Shown here piece by piece: positions 33,301 through 42,477 of a DNA stretch of 64,000 nt. Under the pieces are notes generated by a model, which was not told the origin of the DNA, made no database searches, and saw only the letters and a list, made by a program, of their open reading frames with translations. This DNA is from Marsupella aquatica (lineage: Eukaryota > Marchantiophyta), in the NCBI GenBank assembly GCA_973895155.1, contig OZ316894.1, positions 15,314,001 to 15,378,000 on the forward strand, read 5' to 3'. Both the position numbers and the translations under genes were made by a program. Within the stretch, counting starts at the first letter, position 1; each line of letters begins with the position of its first letter.

Positions 33301-34003
33301 AGGTCAACAACTCTGTCACAAATATATTGGGAACATTGTGATTGCCACAGATGTTCAACAACAACACGACAAAACCCAGCTTGGAGCAGTTCGACCCCTC
33401 GTAGATAGGAATGCAAGCTTCTTTGATGTGTTTTGGGCCCCCAAACACCCACTCCCTCTCTGCTGCACCTTCCCCAATGTCAAAGTCAGGTTCAGCTTGG
33501 CCGTCGCCAATGTGTGGCTGCGGTTCATTGTCCTCTTCTGATTCCACTGTGTCGTAAAAAGCATCAAGGTCTTCAAAAATCTCTTGAACCATTCTTGGGA
33601 CATCCATCCCACCGTCCTCAGTGACTGCCTCTCCATCTCCATCTTGGTCATCCACGTTCTCATGTTGGACCCCAGGACCATCCTCTGCACAGTCTATGTC
33701 CTGCTCTACGTAGTCTCTACGCCTAGCTGTATTAGAATCCACAAAGTCAGCTCTCCACTCTTCATCAGAGGAGTCTTCTTCTGCTGGTACATTCCAAATC
33801 CTCCACCGAGGGTGCCTTTCATGCCGCAGCAGGTGAAGGTGCATAGTGTTCAAACTCAACGACTTGAATCCTTGGCACTGTGTGCATGGGCATCTCATCC
33901 TCCTACTCCTACCTTGGGCGGCCTGGGCTTGTTCACGCATCCACAATTTAGAATCATGATGCCTAATCCTAAATGGGTTGTGAAGAGGCAACCTTGGAGC
34001 CAT
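30303..34003 (-). pseudogene. TNP2-type transposase gene of the inner CACTA, one in-frame stop
   Basis: Three exons: 34003-32213, 32077-31176 and 31062-30303. Exon 1 begins MAPRLPLHNPF with a transposase-associated zinc motif CPCTQCQGF...H, then the tnp2 (Transposase_21) domain: YVSIDACPDGCVLFRKEH, CPHCGKHRYKN, FGLSLDGVNPF, and TLLNYNLPPW. Exon 2 has NVDVMHIEKNICESLL and HDYHVLMQHILPL (DUF4218). Exon 3 has VSYDCGLISVFEQ, DIWVLNYG and EPFVFPSQVEQAFF (DUF4216). The splice junction TGG-AG/G joins WWR to EYD in frame. A TGA at 32288-32290 lies 25 codons before the end of exon 1, and coding continues in the same frame after it. If it is real, the transposase is cut off before the DUF4218 part. Otherwise the gene looks complete. 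CACTA transposases cut and move the element in the nucleus. Confidence 0.88.
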
Positions 34004-34422
34004 CACTATACACACGCACTCAGCACCCTGTCATTTTATTATGCAAGTGAAAAATACACTTCCTGTTAAGGATTTCACCCCCGACTGTACTTGCCAAAAT
34101 ACGTAACGTTCCAAAAAAACAAAAAAACAAAAAATATAGGTGCCTGAGTCATGTACCTATTCTCAAGTGAATGAGACAAAATTCCTAAATGTTTGAGGGT
34201 GTCAACTCCTCCACTGTCCTCACATGTACTGCCTCTGCACGTACATCCATGACCATATCAGAGTCCAATCATGTATAGTCATAGACACAGGTGCCAGGTG
34301 CGAGACCGGTGTGAGATGTCCTCATCTTACTACCACATCAAATACGGATACCAATCCTGTTGTCGATGCCACTCAGCCCTGAGGTACTCAGGCATGTACA
34401 TTAAGTCATCAAGGTCTAAACC

Positions 34423-34839
34423 CTACTCATGCCATGGTGGTCTTCGATCCGTGCCTACAAGCAGTGGCAGCAGTGCCCTCCATGGTGCACATGTTGCTAC
34501 CAAGTCCCTCCACTGGGTACTAATTAGTCTATATTTGCAGATATCTTGTGCGCCAGACACCACAAGAACTATATCATCTACCAAATCAGGCAACAAGGAA
34601 CCACCTACAGCATCGTGCTTGTCTAACTCATCTGCTGAAAAGTAAATGTCCTCTTCCGACTGTGCATCCTCATTCACCACAGCATTCACAACACATCCAA
34701 GGTCTGCAGGCATTATCTCGGATGGAGCTACACTCTGTCTGGTTACCAATCCACACAAGTAAGCCCAAGCAGTAGCCATGCACGATGCAACCCGTAGGAG
34801 GACCCTACATAGGGCCTGACGGTCTGGAAGAGGCAGCAT
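34423..34839 (-). CDS. F-box-like open frame upstream of TNP2
   Basis: A frame of 138 codons from the first ATG (34839). It extends to 34875 without ATG, and an in-frame stop lies just before that. The C-terminal third, LLPDLVDDIVLVVSGAQDIC followed by KYRLISTQWRDLVATCAPW, has the Leu-Pro start, spacing and final Trp-Arg of an F-box, the domain that docks substrate receptors to SKP1 in SCF ubiquitin ligases. The N-terminal part is unlike any family I know and there is no substrate-binding repeat. It lies 420 bp upstream of TNP2 on the same strand. It could be an exon of a larger gene. Assignment is tentative. Confidence 0.45.
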   Translation of the reverse strand: MLPLPDRQALCRVLLRVASCMATAWAYLCGLVTRQSVAPSEIMPADLGCVVNAVVNEDAQSEEDIYFSADELDKHDAVGGSLLPDLVDDIVLVVSGAQDICKYRLISTQWRDLVATCAPWRALLPLLVGTDRRPPWHE

Positions 34840-35015
34840 ACCCACCAAAGTCTTCAGCCAAACAGAGCCCAGCAAGTAGATTCACAGTCACACCCCACGC
34901 AGCAGAAAACAACAATCACTTCAACTGCGACCAACCATGACAAGATGAGTTAGTTCAAGGATCACATTTATTACAAAATTGTGATTTATACAAAAATATG
35001 AGGGACTCCTACTCC

Positions 35016-35864
35016 TCACTCTCTCCCACCTTTGCTAAGCATACATCTCCGCTGAATCTTGGAGGGCCAGGCCTCAAAAATATCAAAGTCCCAAGCATTC
35101 TGTCGCTTCCCTCTAGCTGCTGATTCCAGAAGCCAATCAGGGGAAAGCACCCAAAGATTGTTGTTCATGACAAAATCACGCACTGTTGTCTTAAAGAATT
35201 TTCTGCATATTTTCATGTATGACAGACCTACAACATGAGTGGAGGTTTCTGTTAGACTCTCCTCCACTGTCCCACCTAGCTCAACAATTATAGACTTGTA
35301 CAATCTGCACTTAGTCTCCCCAATTCCTTCTTCTGCAAATACCACACTGAACCCCTTCATAATGGTATTTCTCTCCTTGCCATGCTCATTCAATATAGCA
35401 TCTGCACGCATAGGATGGTGTCCTATGTTGACAACAGGTCCATATTGGACAGAAGCAAAGTTGGGTTTCTCTGCCGCTGCTTCATAGGCTTCCTTTTCAG
35501 CCAAAGCCTTTGCAGTGGCCTCCTCACTCTCCCACAACTCATATTGCTCAGTACTCTGTACACACCTATGTTTAACAGAATCGGTCAGCCAAGAGACTTC
35601 AACTACTTTTAGACCTTGGTTGGTAATGGCAGAATCAATGAAGGACCATGACCACTTGTTCATCACATCCAGCCATGTCCCCGCAACAACATGTGTAGTC
35701 TGTGGAGTGATGTCCTTGACTTCAGTCCCATGGAACTCTGAGAATCGTTTTTGTACGATTGGCCAACTCACTTGGGTGAACCCATAGTGGCCAGGAATCA
35801 AAATGGCTTTGATTCCAGCCAACAGAGGCGGGTGGTCAACCTTTGTACGTTTCCTAGAGGCCAT
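35016..35864 (-). CDS. Tandem BRCT-domain protein carried in the inner CACTA
   Basis: 282 codons from the ATG at 35864. BRCT 1 covers about residues 15-115: a start LLAGIKAILIPG, the conserved TTHVVAGTW and the diagnostic VVEVSWLTDSVKHRC. A charged, Ala/Glu-rich linker follows. BRCT 2 covers about 165-265: IMKGFSVVFAEEG, ELGGTVEESLTETSTHVVG and NNLWVLSPDWLLESAARG. BRCT pairs bind phosphorylated partners in DNA-damage signalling and end joining. The protein has no ligase or nuclease domain. A TCTGCAG acceptor-like site lies about 30 bp upstream, so the frame may be the last exon of a longer gene. No stop or frameshift interrupts it, which suggests selection or recent capture. BRCT proteins are not part of the usual CACTA gene set. 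Confidence 0.72.
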   Translation of the reverse strand: MASRKRTKVDHPPLLAGIKAILIPGHYGFTQVSWPIVQKRFSEFHGTEVKDITPQTTHVVAGTWLDVMNKWSWSFIDSAITNQGLKVVEVSWLTDSVKHRCVQSTEQYELWESEEATAKALAEKEAYEAAAEKPNFASVQYGPVVNIGHHPMRADAILNEHGKERNTIMKGFSVVFAEEGIGETKCRLYKSIIVELGGTVEESLTETSTHVVGLSYMKICRKFFKTTVRDFVMNNNLWVLSPDWLLESAARGKRQNAWDFDIFEAWPSKIQRRCMLSKGGRE

Positions 35865-35879
35865 GTACACACGGGCCAC

Positions 35880-36462
35880 CTAATCACTGCAGACCGGAAG
35901 ATAATGCGTTCACCTGATAATCGGAGGGCCCTTAAAATGCTGCGTTTATAACTTGGTCCAGTCCAGTCGTCTGGTGAGTCTCTGCTCCGATTCCAAATGG
36001 GAGAAATATTGGGACAAACGTACTAGACACCTGCAAGCATGCACCTCATAGTTTGAATATGTGCCTTCACAATATTGAAGGTGACAAGTGCAATTGTTTT
36101 GTGATGCCACATACAGATGTTGTAAATGGGCAGACATTCAATGAGAATACAAAATGTTGGTACACTTTAAGGGAATTCTCACAAATTAAATAGCCTTGTA
36201 ACTTATATGCTCATAATGAGAAGTCCTGATTTAATTTAAGCAGTGTCATGTAAGTCGTGATCAAAATGATTGCAGAGTTAAAAAAGTTCCTAGAAGGCTT
36301 AAGGGGAGTTTTTGAAGGCATGTACCCAGGAACAAGTAATGAACTTAGGGTACTTGTTGCCTAAGCATCCTCTCCTACAGAGGTCCTTCTTCTCAAAATT
36401 GGAATGTCTGCAATCTCCAAGGTATCCACATCAGGTGCACTATGCATGTACATTATTCAGGT
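35880..36462. other. Spacer between the BRCT and PHD frames
   Basis: AT-rich, no coding frame. It could be an intron or an intergenic spacer. Confidence 0.4.
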
Positions 36463-37143
36463 TCAAAGCCAAGAAATGTGATCTCTCATGGGAGTGTGCA
36501 AAGTAGGATCTATGGCATGGCGATGACAATAGAAGATCCATCGATCAACACCATGTGCAGAGTGATCATAGATGTGTCTGTCACAAGCATAGCCTTTTGC
36601 TTGACGCTCCTTCAAACAATGAAAGTGCCACATGGTGGGACACCTAACACAGTGGACTATGTCCACCCAGAAATCTTCATCGTGCTGACCACATGCCTTG
36701 CACTTATGAAGTGGGCAAGCTGTGGCAAGATCGGGCAAACATGAAAAACAAAAGAACCTCACACAATATCTGTCAGGGCATTTCCTAACAAGTGGTGGAG
36801 CATCAACAGAGCCCTCATAAGACCCCAACTTCCCACACTGTGCACACTTAGCCTGCTTCTCCAAACAATCAGTGCACATCCAGCCTCCCTGGTGTGCTGA
36901 CGGGAGGCCCACCCCTGGACAGTTGTTTTCTGCAGCAAGGTCAGACTCCGGGTTGAGGTGGAAATGCCTCATGCAAGGGCCCTCACATATGGCTAAGTCA
37001 CCACCATCGTCACAAATGGCACAACAATGAGCTGCCTTCTGGAAAATCTGACTTGCGGAGAAGTTACTACCATCTGGCCCAACTACACCTGTGTTGCTCA
37101 CCTCTGTCCCCCGCTTCTTGGCTCGGATTTTAGGGCGTGCCAT
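36463..37143 (-). CDS. EDM2-like PHD-finger protein carried in the inner CACTA
   Basis: 226 codons from ATG at 37143. A basic start MARPKIRAKKRGTE is followed by a PHD finger, HCCAICDDGGDLAICEGPC with MRHFHL and WMCTDC. A second zinc-binding block follows: KCAQCGKLGS, KCPDRYCVRFFCFSC, CPLHKCKACG and HCVRCPTMWHFHCL. It ends with RWIFYCHRHAIDPTLHTPMR and DHISWL. The order, the CPLHKC block and the closing YC..H.ID..L.TP.RDH match the composite PHD module of plant EDM2, a chromatin reader that acts on heterochromatin and on genes containing transposons. The rest of EDM2 (its methyltransferase-like part) is absent, so this is the reader module alone. The ATG and stop make a plausible stand-alone gene. 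It could bind host chromatin, but that is inference. Confidence 0.75.
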   Translation of the reverse strand: MARPKIRAKKRGTEVSNTGVVGPDGSNFSASQIFQKAAHCCAICDDGGDLAICEGPCMRHFHLNPESDLAAENNCPGVGLPSAHQGGWMCTDCLEKQAKCAQCGKLGSYEGSVDAPPLVRKCPDRYCVRFFCFSCLPDLATACPLHKCKACGQHDEDFWVDIVHCVRCPTMWHFHCLKERQAKGYACDRHIYDHSAHGVDRWIFYCHRHAIDPTLHTPMRDHISWL

Positions 37144-37812
37144 GCCTACGCATGAGACAGATAGTACAATTTAGCAGAGTGCACAGACAATACAATTTAG
37201 TGCAGTGTACAAAAAGTACAGTGTAGCATATAGACTAGAGTGGCAATTGCTACTGCAATGAAATGTTCACACACATGTGCAGAGTAGACATACTTTTTGG
37301 TTTGTTGAGCCCACACTAAAAACTGATCCCCTCGTACAATAGCTCCACCTACACCTCAATTTTGTGGCTATGATTCACCAAAGGAGATCTGCAACAAGAT
37401 TTAATGCATTTGAATCACATATAACAGTCGTGACATGTAAAACAGGCATTTTTTGAACAGGATTGGTATCAAGCACTATGATCAGGGTTGTAATTTATAC
37501 ATCCTAAATAGGCTATGATAGTGAATGAGACAAATAAGTTAGGCAGAAATCACTTTTTCCAGGTTATCACATGGCCCATTAATTCCAGTCTTTGAAAGGA
37601 AACTTTTAAGTGAGCTTGCTAGCCTCTTAAATTAGGATATTGTACTTAGTGCAGCCATAATAGGATAAGTTATGTACTGTTGACCCTAAACCCTGGACCC
37701 AAAATTGGTCATAATTCAAAATCTTAAGTAAATATCCTCTCTGTTCAAGTCAAAGTGTTAAGTTATAGGTCAATGGTCTCTGGTTTGTGCATGCGGTGTG
37801 ACAAGTGGTCCT
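37144..37812. other. Spacer upstream of the PHD gene
   Basis: AT-rich. It contains repeated CAGTGTAC / AGTACAGTGTAG words at about 37175-37230. No coding frame seen. Possible promoter or intron. Confidence 0.4.
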
Positions 37813-38262
37813 CTAGAGCGTGTGATCCAAACATGTGTAGACACCAAAGTGACCGGTGGTGGGGTCTGGGAGGGCAGGACAAGTGACATCGCCAGGCACA
37901 CTGCAGGATGGCGAGTGGTTCCAGATGATACATTGTGCTCTGTGAAAAAACCGACATCCAAGAGAACGGTCATCCAACTCTAGGCCAGAAGCCCTACAGG
38001 CAGGACAGTCATATTGGCAACTGTGCACACACCCTTGGGCCCTAATTTGTGGCGGGTCATGTACTAGAGACATAAATACCAAGGATGTTGGGAAGGGTGG
38101 AGAAGCAGGTACAGGCCGGCTGTAGTTGTTCCTGGCAACAACTGGGTACTCAAAGTACCATGCAGACTGGGCTGGAAGGATCCCAAGTCTGACATACTCA
38201 AGGCGCAACATCTCTGCCTTGCGTGCAAGCCGCACATGTTCAGCGTTGCGGGTCCTCACCAT
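37813..38262 (-). CDS. Unknown Cys-containing open frame in the inner CACTA
   Basis: 149 codons from ATG at 38262. The N-terminus is basic and helical (MVRTRNAEHVRLARKAEMLR LE), followed by a Pro-rich middle and a Cys/His cluster CVHSCQYDCPACRASG near the centre. Later Cys residues are spaced irregularly. It could be an exon of the PHD gene downstream or of a separate gene. I do not recognise the family. Confidence 0.35.
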   Translation of the reverse strand: MVRTRNAEHVRLARKAEMLRLEYVRLGILPAQSAWYFEYPVVARNNYSRPVPASPPFPTSLVFMSLVHDPPQIRAQGCVHSCQYDCPACRASGLELDDRSLGCRFFHRAQCIIWNHSPSCSVPGDVTCPALPDPTTGHFGVYTCLDHTL

Positions 38263-38563
38263 AAGTGTTGCTTTTGTGGAGATGTCGTGTGTTCACGTCC
38301 TCTGATAAGCACCTTCGATCAGCAAGGTGAGCAGGAGCTGTACTTGCCTCACCAACAGCAACCAACCTTAAATTATCAGTTCCCACTCACTGTGTCATTC
38401 CATTGGTTCTAGCTAGGGGTCACAGTGTAAACATAGCATGAAACACTCCTAATCAACTTGCTTACAAACTACAATATCCAGAAAGAGTGAAAGTCTCACC
38501 CTCCAGTGAGCAGCAGAGAGGTAGTTCAGTAGATGTGTTGATGTGCAGTTAAACCTCCACTAT

Positions 38564-38854
38564 TGCTTACTTCTGGTGTATGCTGCTCAGAAGAAGACAT
38601 ATTAGTAGCAGCAAATTGCAAATAATGGCCATAAGCAAACCATGAGAGTTTGCAGAATGCTACGACAAATCCATCACAGCAGTGCTCCACAGGAATGAAA
38701 CCAAGCAAAATTTGGTGACCTCGGCCAATGACAAGGCCAATGTAGTGAACAATCCTTGACCGATCAGGATATGGATTGGAATTACAATTAGTCAGCTCTT
38801 CTTCTTTGTTTTCTAACTCTGGGGGAAATGAGCATGACCAGGGAATTCTCTGAG
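38564..38854 (-). CDS. Probable exon of unknown function
   Basis: After an acceptor TTTCTCAG, the minus strand reads RIPWSCSFPPELENKEEELT and on to HYIGLVIGRGHQILLGFIPV and CKLSWFAYGHYLQFAATN, ending near a donor-like GTAAGC. No stop for about 96 codons. The composition is protein-like, but the family is unknown. Confidence 0.4.
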
Positions 38855-38892
38855 AAATAGAAGAATCGCTAAGTACAGTATTCTTAAGAGTA

Positions 38893-39075
38893 GTTTTGTT
38901 CTAATTCTGAAATCTACACATAGGACATTTATCATGAAAACTGAAGATCCATTTGACAACTCCATGATAGCCTATTCCGCATTGTGTCCGCCCCATGCAA
39001 GCAAGGGGTAACCATGAATGATTGTTCTGGAAGCAGTTGCGACAATGTTTTGGTTTTTTTCTCCTATCCAACTCA
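38893..39075 (-). CDS. RING-like exon
   Basis: The minus-strand frame reads LDRRKKPKHCRNCFQNNHSW, LPLACMGRTQC, then GYHGVVKWIFSF and HDKCPMCRFQN before a stop. The pair CRNC, the LPLAC...C...H series and the final W....KCPMCR give the outline of a RING finger, the domain of ubiquitin E3 ligases, but the central Cys/His spacing is imperfect. It lies upstream of the PHD and BRCT frames on the same strand. Confidence 0.35.
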
Positions 39076-42000
39076 ATAGCTCACAAACATGGCATTGGAC
39101 CCATTAACAAATTATACTTGCCATCATTCTCAACTGTATTACATGGCCCACACTGCTGACATCCCTGACTCTTAAGGGAAACTCATCTCCTGGGCCAACA
39201 ACATCTCAGATTCTACAAAATTGAGAAACTGTGAAAACTTCTTGATCTCCTATCCTGTGATTGTAGCATGTATGATTTGTTGGGACTGCAGGCAGTTCTG
39301 GACCTTGCTGCGCTTTATATACAACAACAACCTGAGCTCCATGAATTTGTTTTTAATAGACGTGCATTTGACCACGGCTACAACTCCAAAACAATCACCA
39401 AATCAAATCATAACAAAACCCACTCGAAAGCTGAACACTAGAACACTGGGAACACACTCAAACAGGTTCTGCAAGGATGGCTCTCTGTCGGATCGGCTAG
39501 AGAATCAGGCAGGCTTCCTATTATGGTCTGCTCAGAGCCTTCCACTCTGGATTAGACTCTGAATCCAAATGCGAGTCTACGCTTTCCGTTGCTGGTCACA
39601 ACGACGGGCAATCAGGATGATGCCATGCCGAGTAGAAGAACAAGAAAGCATTCCATAAAAGGCACTGAGATGAACCGTATAGTAAAAGTGGTAGTACTTC
39701 CGGTAGCACGACCGACTCGCTATGTGATAGTCCGAAGAAAAGCTAAAAGGCTGAAAGACGATAGATTTTGTGCTCAATGTGACAGGTTTTTTGAAATGAT
39801 CAAGCCAAGGTGCAAAGGAAAACTGATTGAAGGTGACATGGGAAAGTTGTCAATGCAGGAGAAACTCTTGCCTTAGAGTAACCGTGTAACCAGGTAACAA
39901 TGCAGGAGAAACTCTTGCCTTAGAGTGCTCGACGCTCCTTCAGCTGGATAGGGGCAGCTCCAACTACACGGTCTGGTCCAATCACCGCCTGCTTTGTTAC
40001 AAGAAGGTGGACTAAGCCACAGCTGACGTCAATCACACTGTAAAAAATGGACAGATGAGCCATGTCACGAAAGCATATATAGTCATTCCTCAATATTAAA
40101 TGAGACTATGAGAGGGCATATATAAGTTCACGACTAGGAAAGAGTCTCACCTTGTAGCACGGAGATTCTCAAAGCGCACCAAGATGAGTCATTGTAGCAG
40201 GTGAATGTTGGGCGGTGTCATGTAAGGCGCAAATCAATAGCTCGCTACCTCCTGTCTCCCCGTCTGTCTCCCGTGCACTTCTGCCTCCCCGTCCGGCTTC
40301 CCGTCTGTCTCCCACGTACTTAAATTGAAGTTTTAACAAAAACTGTCAACACCAAGTGCAGCAAATGCCAACATATTCACACGGCAGAGCATAAAAGTAG
40401 TCACAGTTCATGAATCAGTTCCCTATCGAATCATGGGCACTATGCCGAGCACTGCGCAAGAGACTAGGATAGACACTACAAACATGGGGACTTTTGTTTG
40501 GCAAGAAATCTGGACATCAAACCTTCAGCAATGGCAACAGGAAGCATTACATCAAACGAGAGGACATCAAATGAGCAGTCCGGTTATAGGCAAACGGCGA
40601 CTGACATAGCGGAGGGAAAAAATGCGCATTGACATAGCGGACATGCGCACATTGACATAGCGGAGGGGAGAAAAACTACAAAGCCAACTAACCTTTTTAA
40701 GGCCCACAATTTCAAGGGGAGGGACAAAGAGAGCAAGCACTCCAATCTCTTCAATCCCTTCTGCAAGTAGCCGCCAAAATCTACTTCTTGGGGTCCAGCC
40801 CACGGATGGAGATCATGCAAGGTGGTCAATCACAGTAAGTGCAATCGTTGCAATCCACAAACAAGCTACAAATGAAGACACGCAGGAGGGAAAGTCCGCA
40901 ACACCAACAACATTACCCTTTGTAAAACCCCGAGCTTATCTTCTAGTTGCCAACGCTCAAACAAAACCTGCTCGGACACTACCAAAACCCTAATTCCATA
41001 AGCTCTCACCTTTGCGACACAACTCCTGCACTATATTCAGCTGGCGTTGGCCCACTCTAAGCTCCCAAGCTTCACTTTAGTCCGCGCCGCGACTAAAGTT
41101 TCACTGCCTCTGTGAGCTTCGCAGTCCACCTTACAGATCGAACAAAGCAATCACCTCCCTTCACATCCGCACTAATCACCTTTCGCAAAGAGTTGCAATC
41201 ACCTTCCGCAATACCAGGAAGCTTGCTCCCTCTCGTTCAATGCCTTCTGCAGCATGAGCGATCACCTCTGCCGAAGCAACTTCAATCGAACACACAGCAA
41301 CGGGGCGAGCAGCGACAACATTGACAGTGAATGATGGACTCTACTCAAACAACCTCAAAGCTGTCACAAAAGAACGAGGAAACATTGAGGCAGAAAACAA
41401 AGTCCCTAGCGCCAGGCAACCAAAGTATCGGGAAACCAAAGGATCGGGACCAAAGGAAGGGACGACATGCCATTCCAACAACGGGAAGGGGGAACGGGAC
41501 GCGGGAACGGGCAATTTTTTGATGGTGGGGATGGATGCCAACGATCCAATGGTCCCTAAACCCCCATCCCCTTAACATGCAACCCCCGACCCTTCACATC
41601 AAACCCCCCCTTAACCCCCTTTAGTGAAAACCCAGCCACCCCCTAGCCTTGACATATAAACCCCCTAATGTGCTTAGGACAACTCGACTGTGGCCACACT
41701 ATGTTTGCAATGCCAGGGTCATCCATTTAGAGCGCCGCTTGCAAGCTTTGGCTCTCAAGATCCTCCCAAGGCAGCAAACAAGTTAGGGTTCACGGTCCAT
41801 GTTCCTTTACCCTAAACCGTTGCGTCACTATTTCAATCGAGTGTTCTTCGGCTGGACGTGCCCCTTTACTGACCCACACCCCCTTGAGACCGGTACAAAT
41901 CTACCTTTGTGCATCTCGGCCTTTTATAGATGGATTTAGTAATGGCCAAGAATATGTTGACCATCCCTCTGTAGTCCACCCTCCATGAACCTCACTTCAT

Positions 42001-42311
42001 TAAACCCAAAATCTTTTTGGTCACAAAATAAGGCCATTTAATGAGTTATGCCCCTTGCTATCACCCTCTTTATAGAATTACCCCTCCTCAGCATAAGTGG
42101 TCATTACCCATGATGTGCTAGACTATTCATCCTTCACAAAGTAGCAAGGTTACTTTTCATAGTCTTTTAGTGAACCATAAAACACTAATAGTCTTTTGTA
42201 GTCTTCAACAAAACCGGTGCAATGGGTATGAGTTGTTTTAAGTATGGAAAAAGGACTTAGTGGGCTTAGTCCTATAAGGTATGGTCTAAATTGCCCCGGT
42301 TTCTACTAGTG
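39076..42311. other. 5' region of the inner CACTA
   Basis: About 3.2 kb mostly without a gene. It holds a 29-bp duplication (CAATGCAGGAGAAACTCTTG..., 39855 and 39899), three TTGACATAGCGGA words at 40598-40670, CT-rich runs near 40250-40315, and a possible short exon on the minus strand around 40040-39930 after a TTTTTTACAG acceptor. The final 250 bp carry TAGTCTTTT and GGACTTAG/TAGTCC subterminal words. The promoter for the leftward genes is expected here. Confidence 0.45.
42294..42311 (-). repeat. Inner CACTA right terminal inverted repeat
   Basis: CCCCGGTTTCTACTAGTG, the exact complement of the left end, followed by CAT. Confidence 0.95.
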
Positions 42312-42407
42312 CATGCACAACAGCAAGAACCTTCGGGGATGTCATTCACTTGCATTGCACAACTCTGAAAGGAATAGAGAGGTTATGGAGGAGCAAGAGG
42401 CACTCAC

Positions 42408-42477
42408 AAAGTGTGACTTGAGGCCGGGGAGCCCGCCTTGACCCAACTTGTGGACTGGATTGGGGGTGGATTTCACT
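42408..42477 (-). pseudogene. Outer-element gene 1, end of exon 1
   Basis: Continues the frame cut by the gypsy element at 57338. It encodes about 21 residues (KSTPNPVHKLGQGGLPGLKS and HF) and ends at a donor GTGAGT (42407-42402). The 961 coding bases right of the gypsy plus the 65 bases here make 1,026, an exact multiple of three, with the 5-bp target copy counted once. Confidence 0.6.

Larger units (their letters stand above)
20355..42311 (-). mobile_element. Inner CACTA (En/Spm-type) element, complete, 21,957 bp
   Basis: Both ends carry the inverted repeat CACTAGTAGAAACCGGGG (18 bp perfect, then a weaker match through TTTAGACC), flanked by the 3-bp target duplication CAT (20352-20354 and 42312-42314). 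Subterminal DNA has repeated TATAGGACT, AGTCGTT and AGTCTTT words (20395-20640 and 42140-42290). All coding frames run on the minus strand. From right to left they are a RING-like exon, two unknown exons, a PHD protein, a tandem BRCT protein, an F-box-like segment, TNP2 and TNP1. Copia B is inserted near the left end. Removing copia B leaves a 16.2-kb element. TNP2 has one in-frame stop, so the copy may need help to move. Confidence 0.92.

Noticed and set aside
35016-39075. A single BRCA1/BARD1-like gene (RING, PHD, BRCT order)
   Set aside because: The PHD frame has its own ATG and stop and matches EDM2, not the BRCA1/BARD1 extended PHD. The RING outline is imperfect. Kept only as a possibility in a finding.
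39221-39876. Plus-strand frames of 113 and 95 codons inside the inner CACTA
   Set aside because: Opposite to all other genes of the element, no motif, and overlapping a local 29-bp duplication.
41321-41575. Plus-strand basic frame near the right end of the inner CACTA
   Set aside because: Overlapped by similar-length frames on both strands; no family resemblance.
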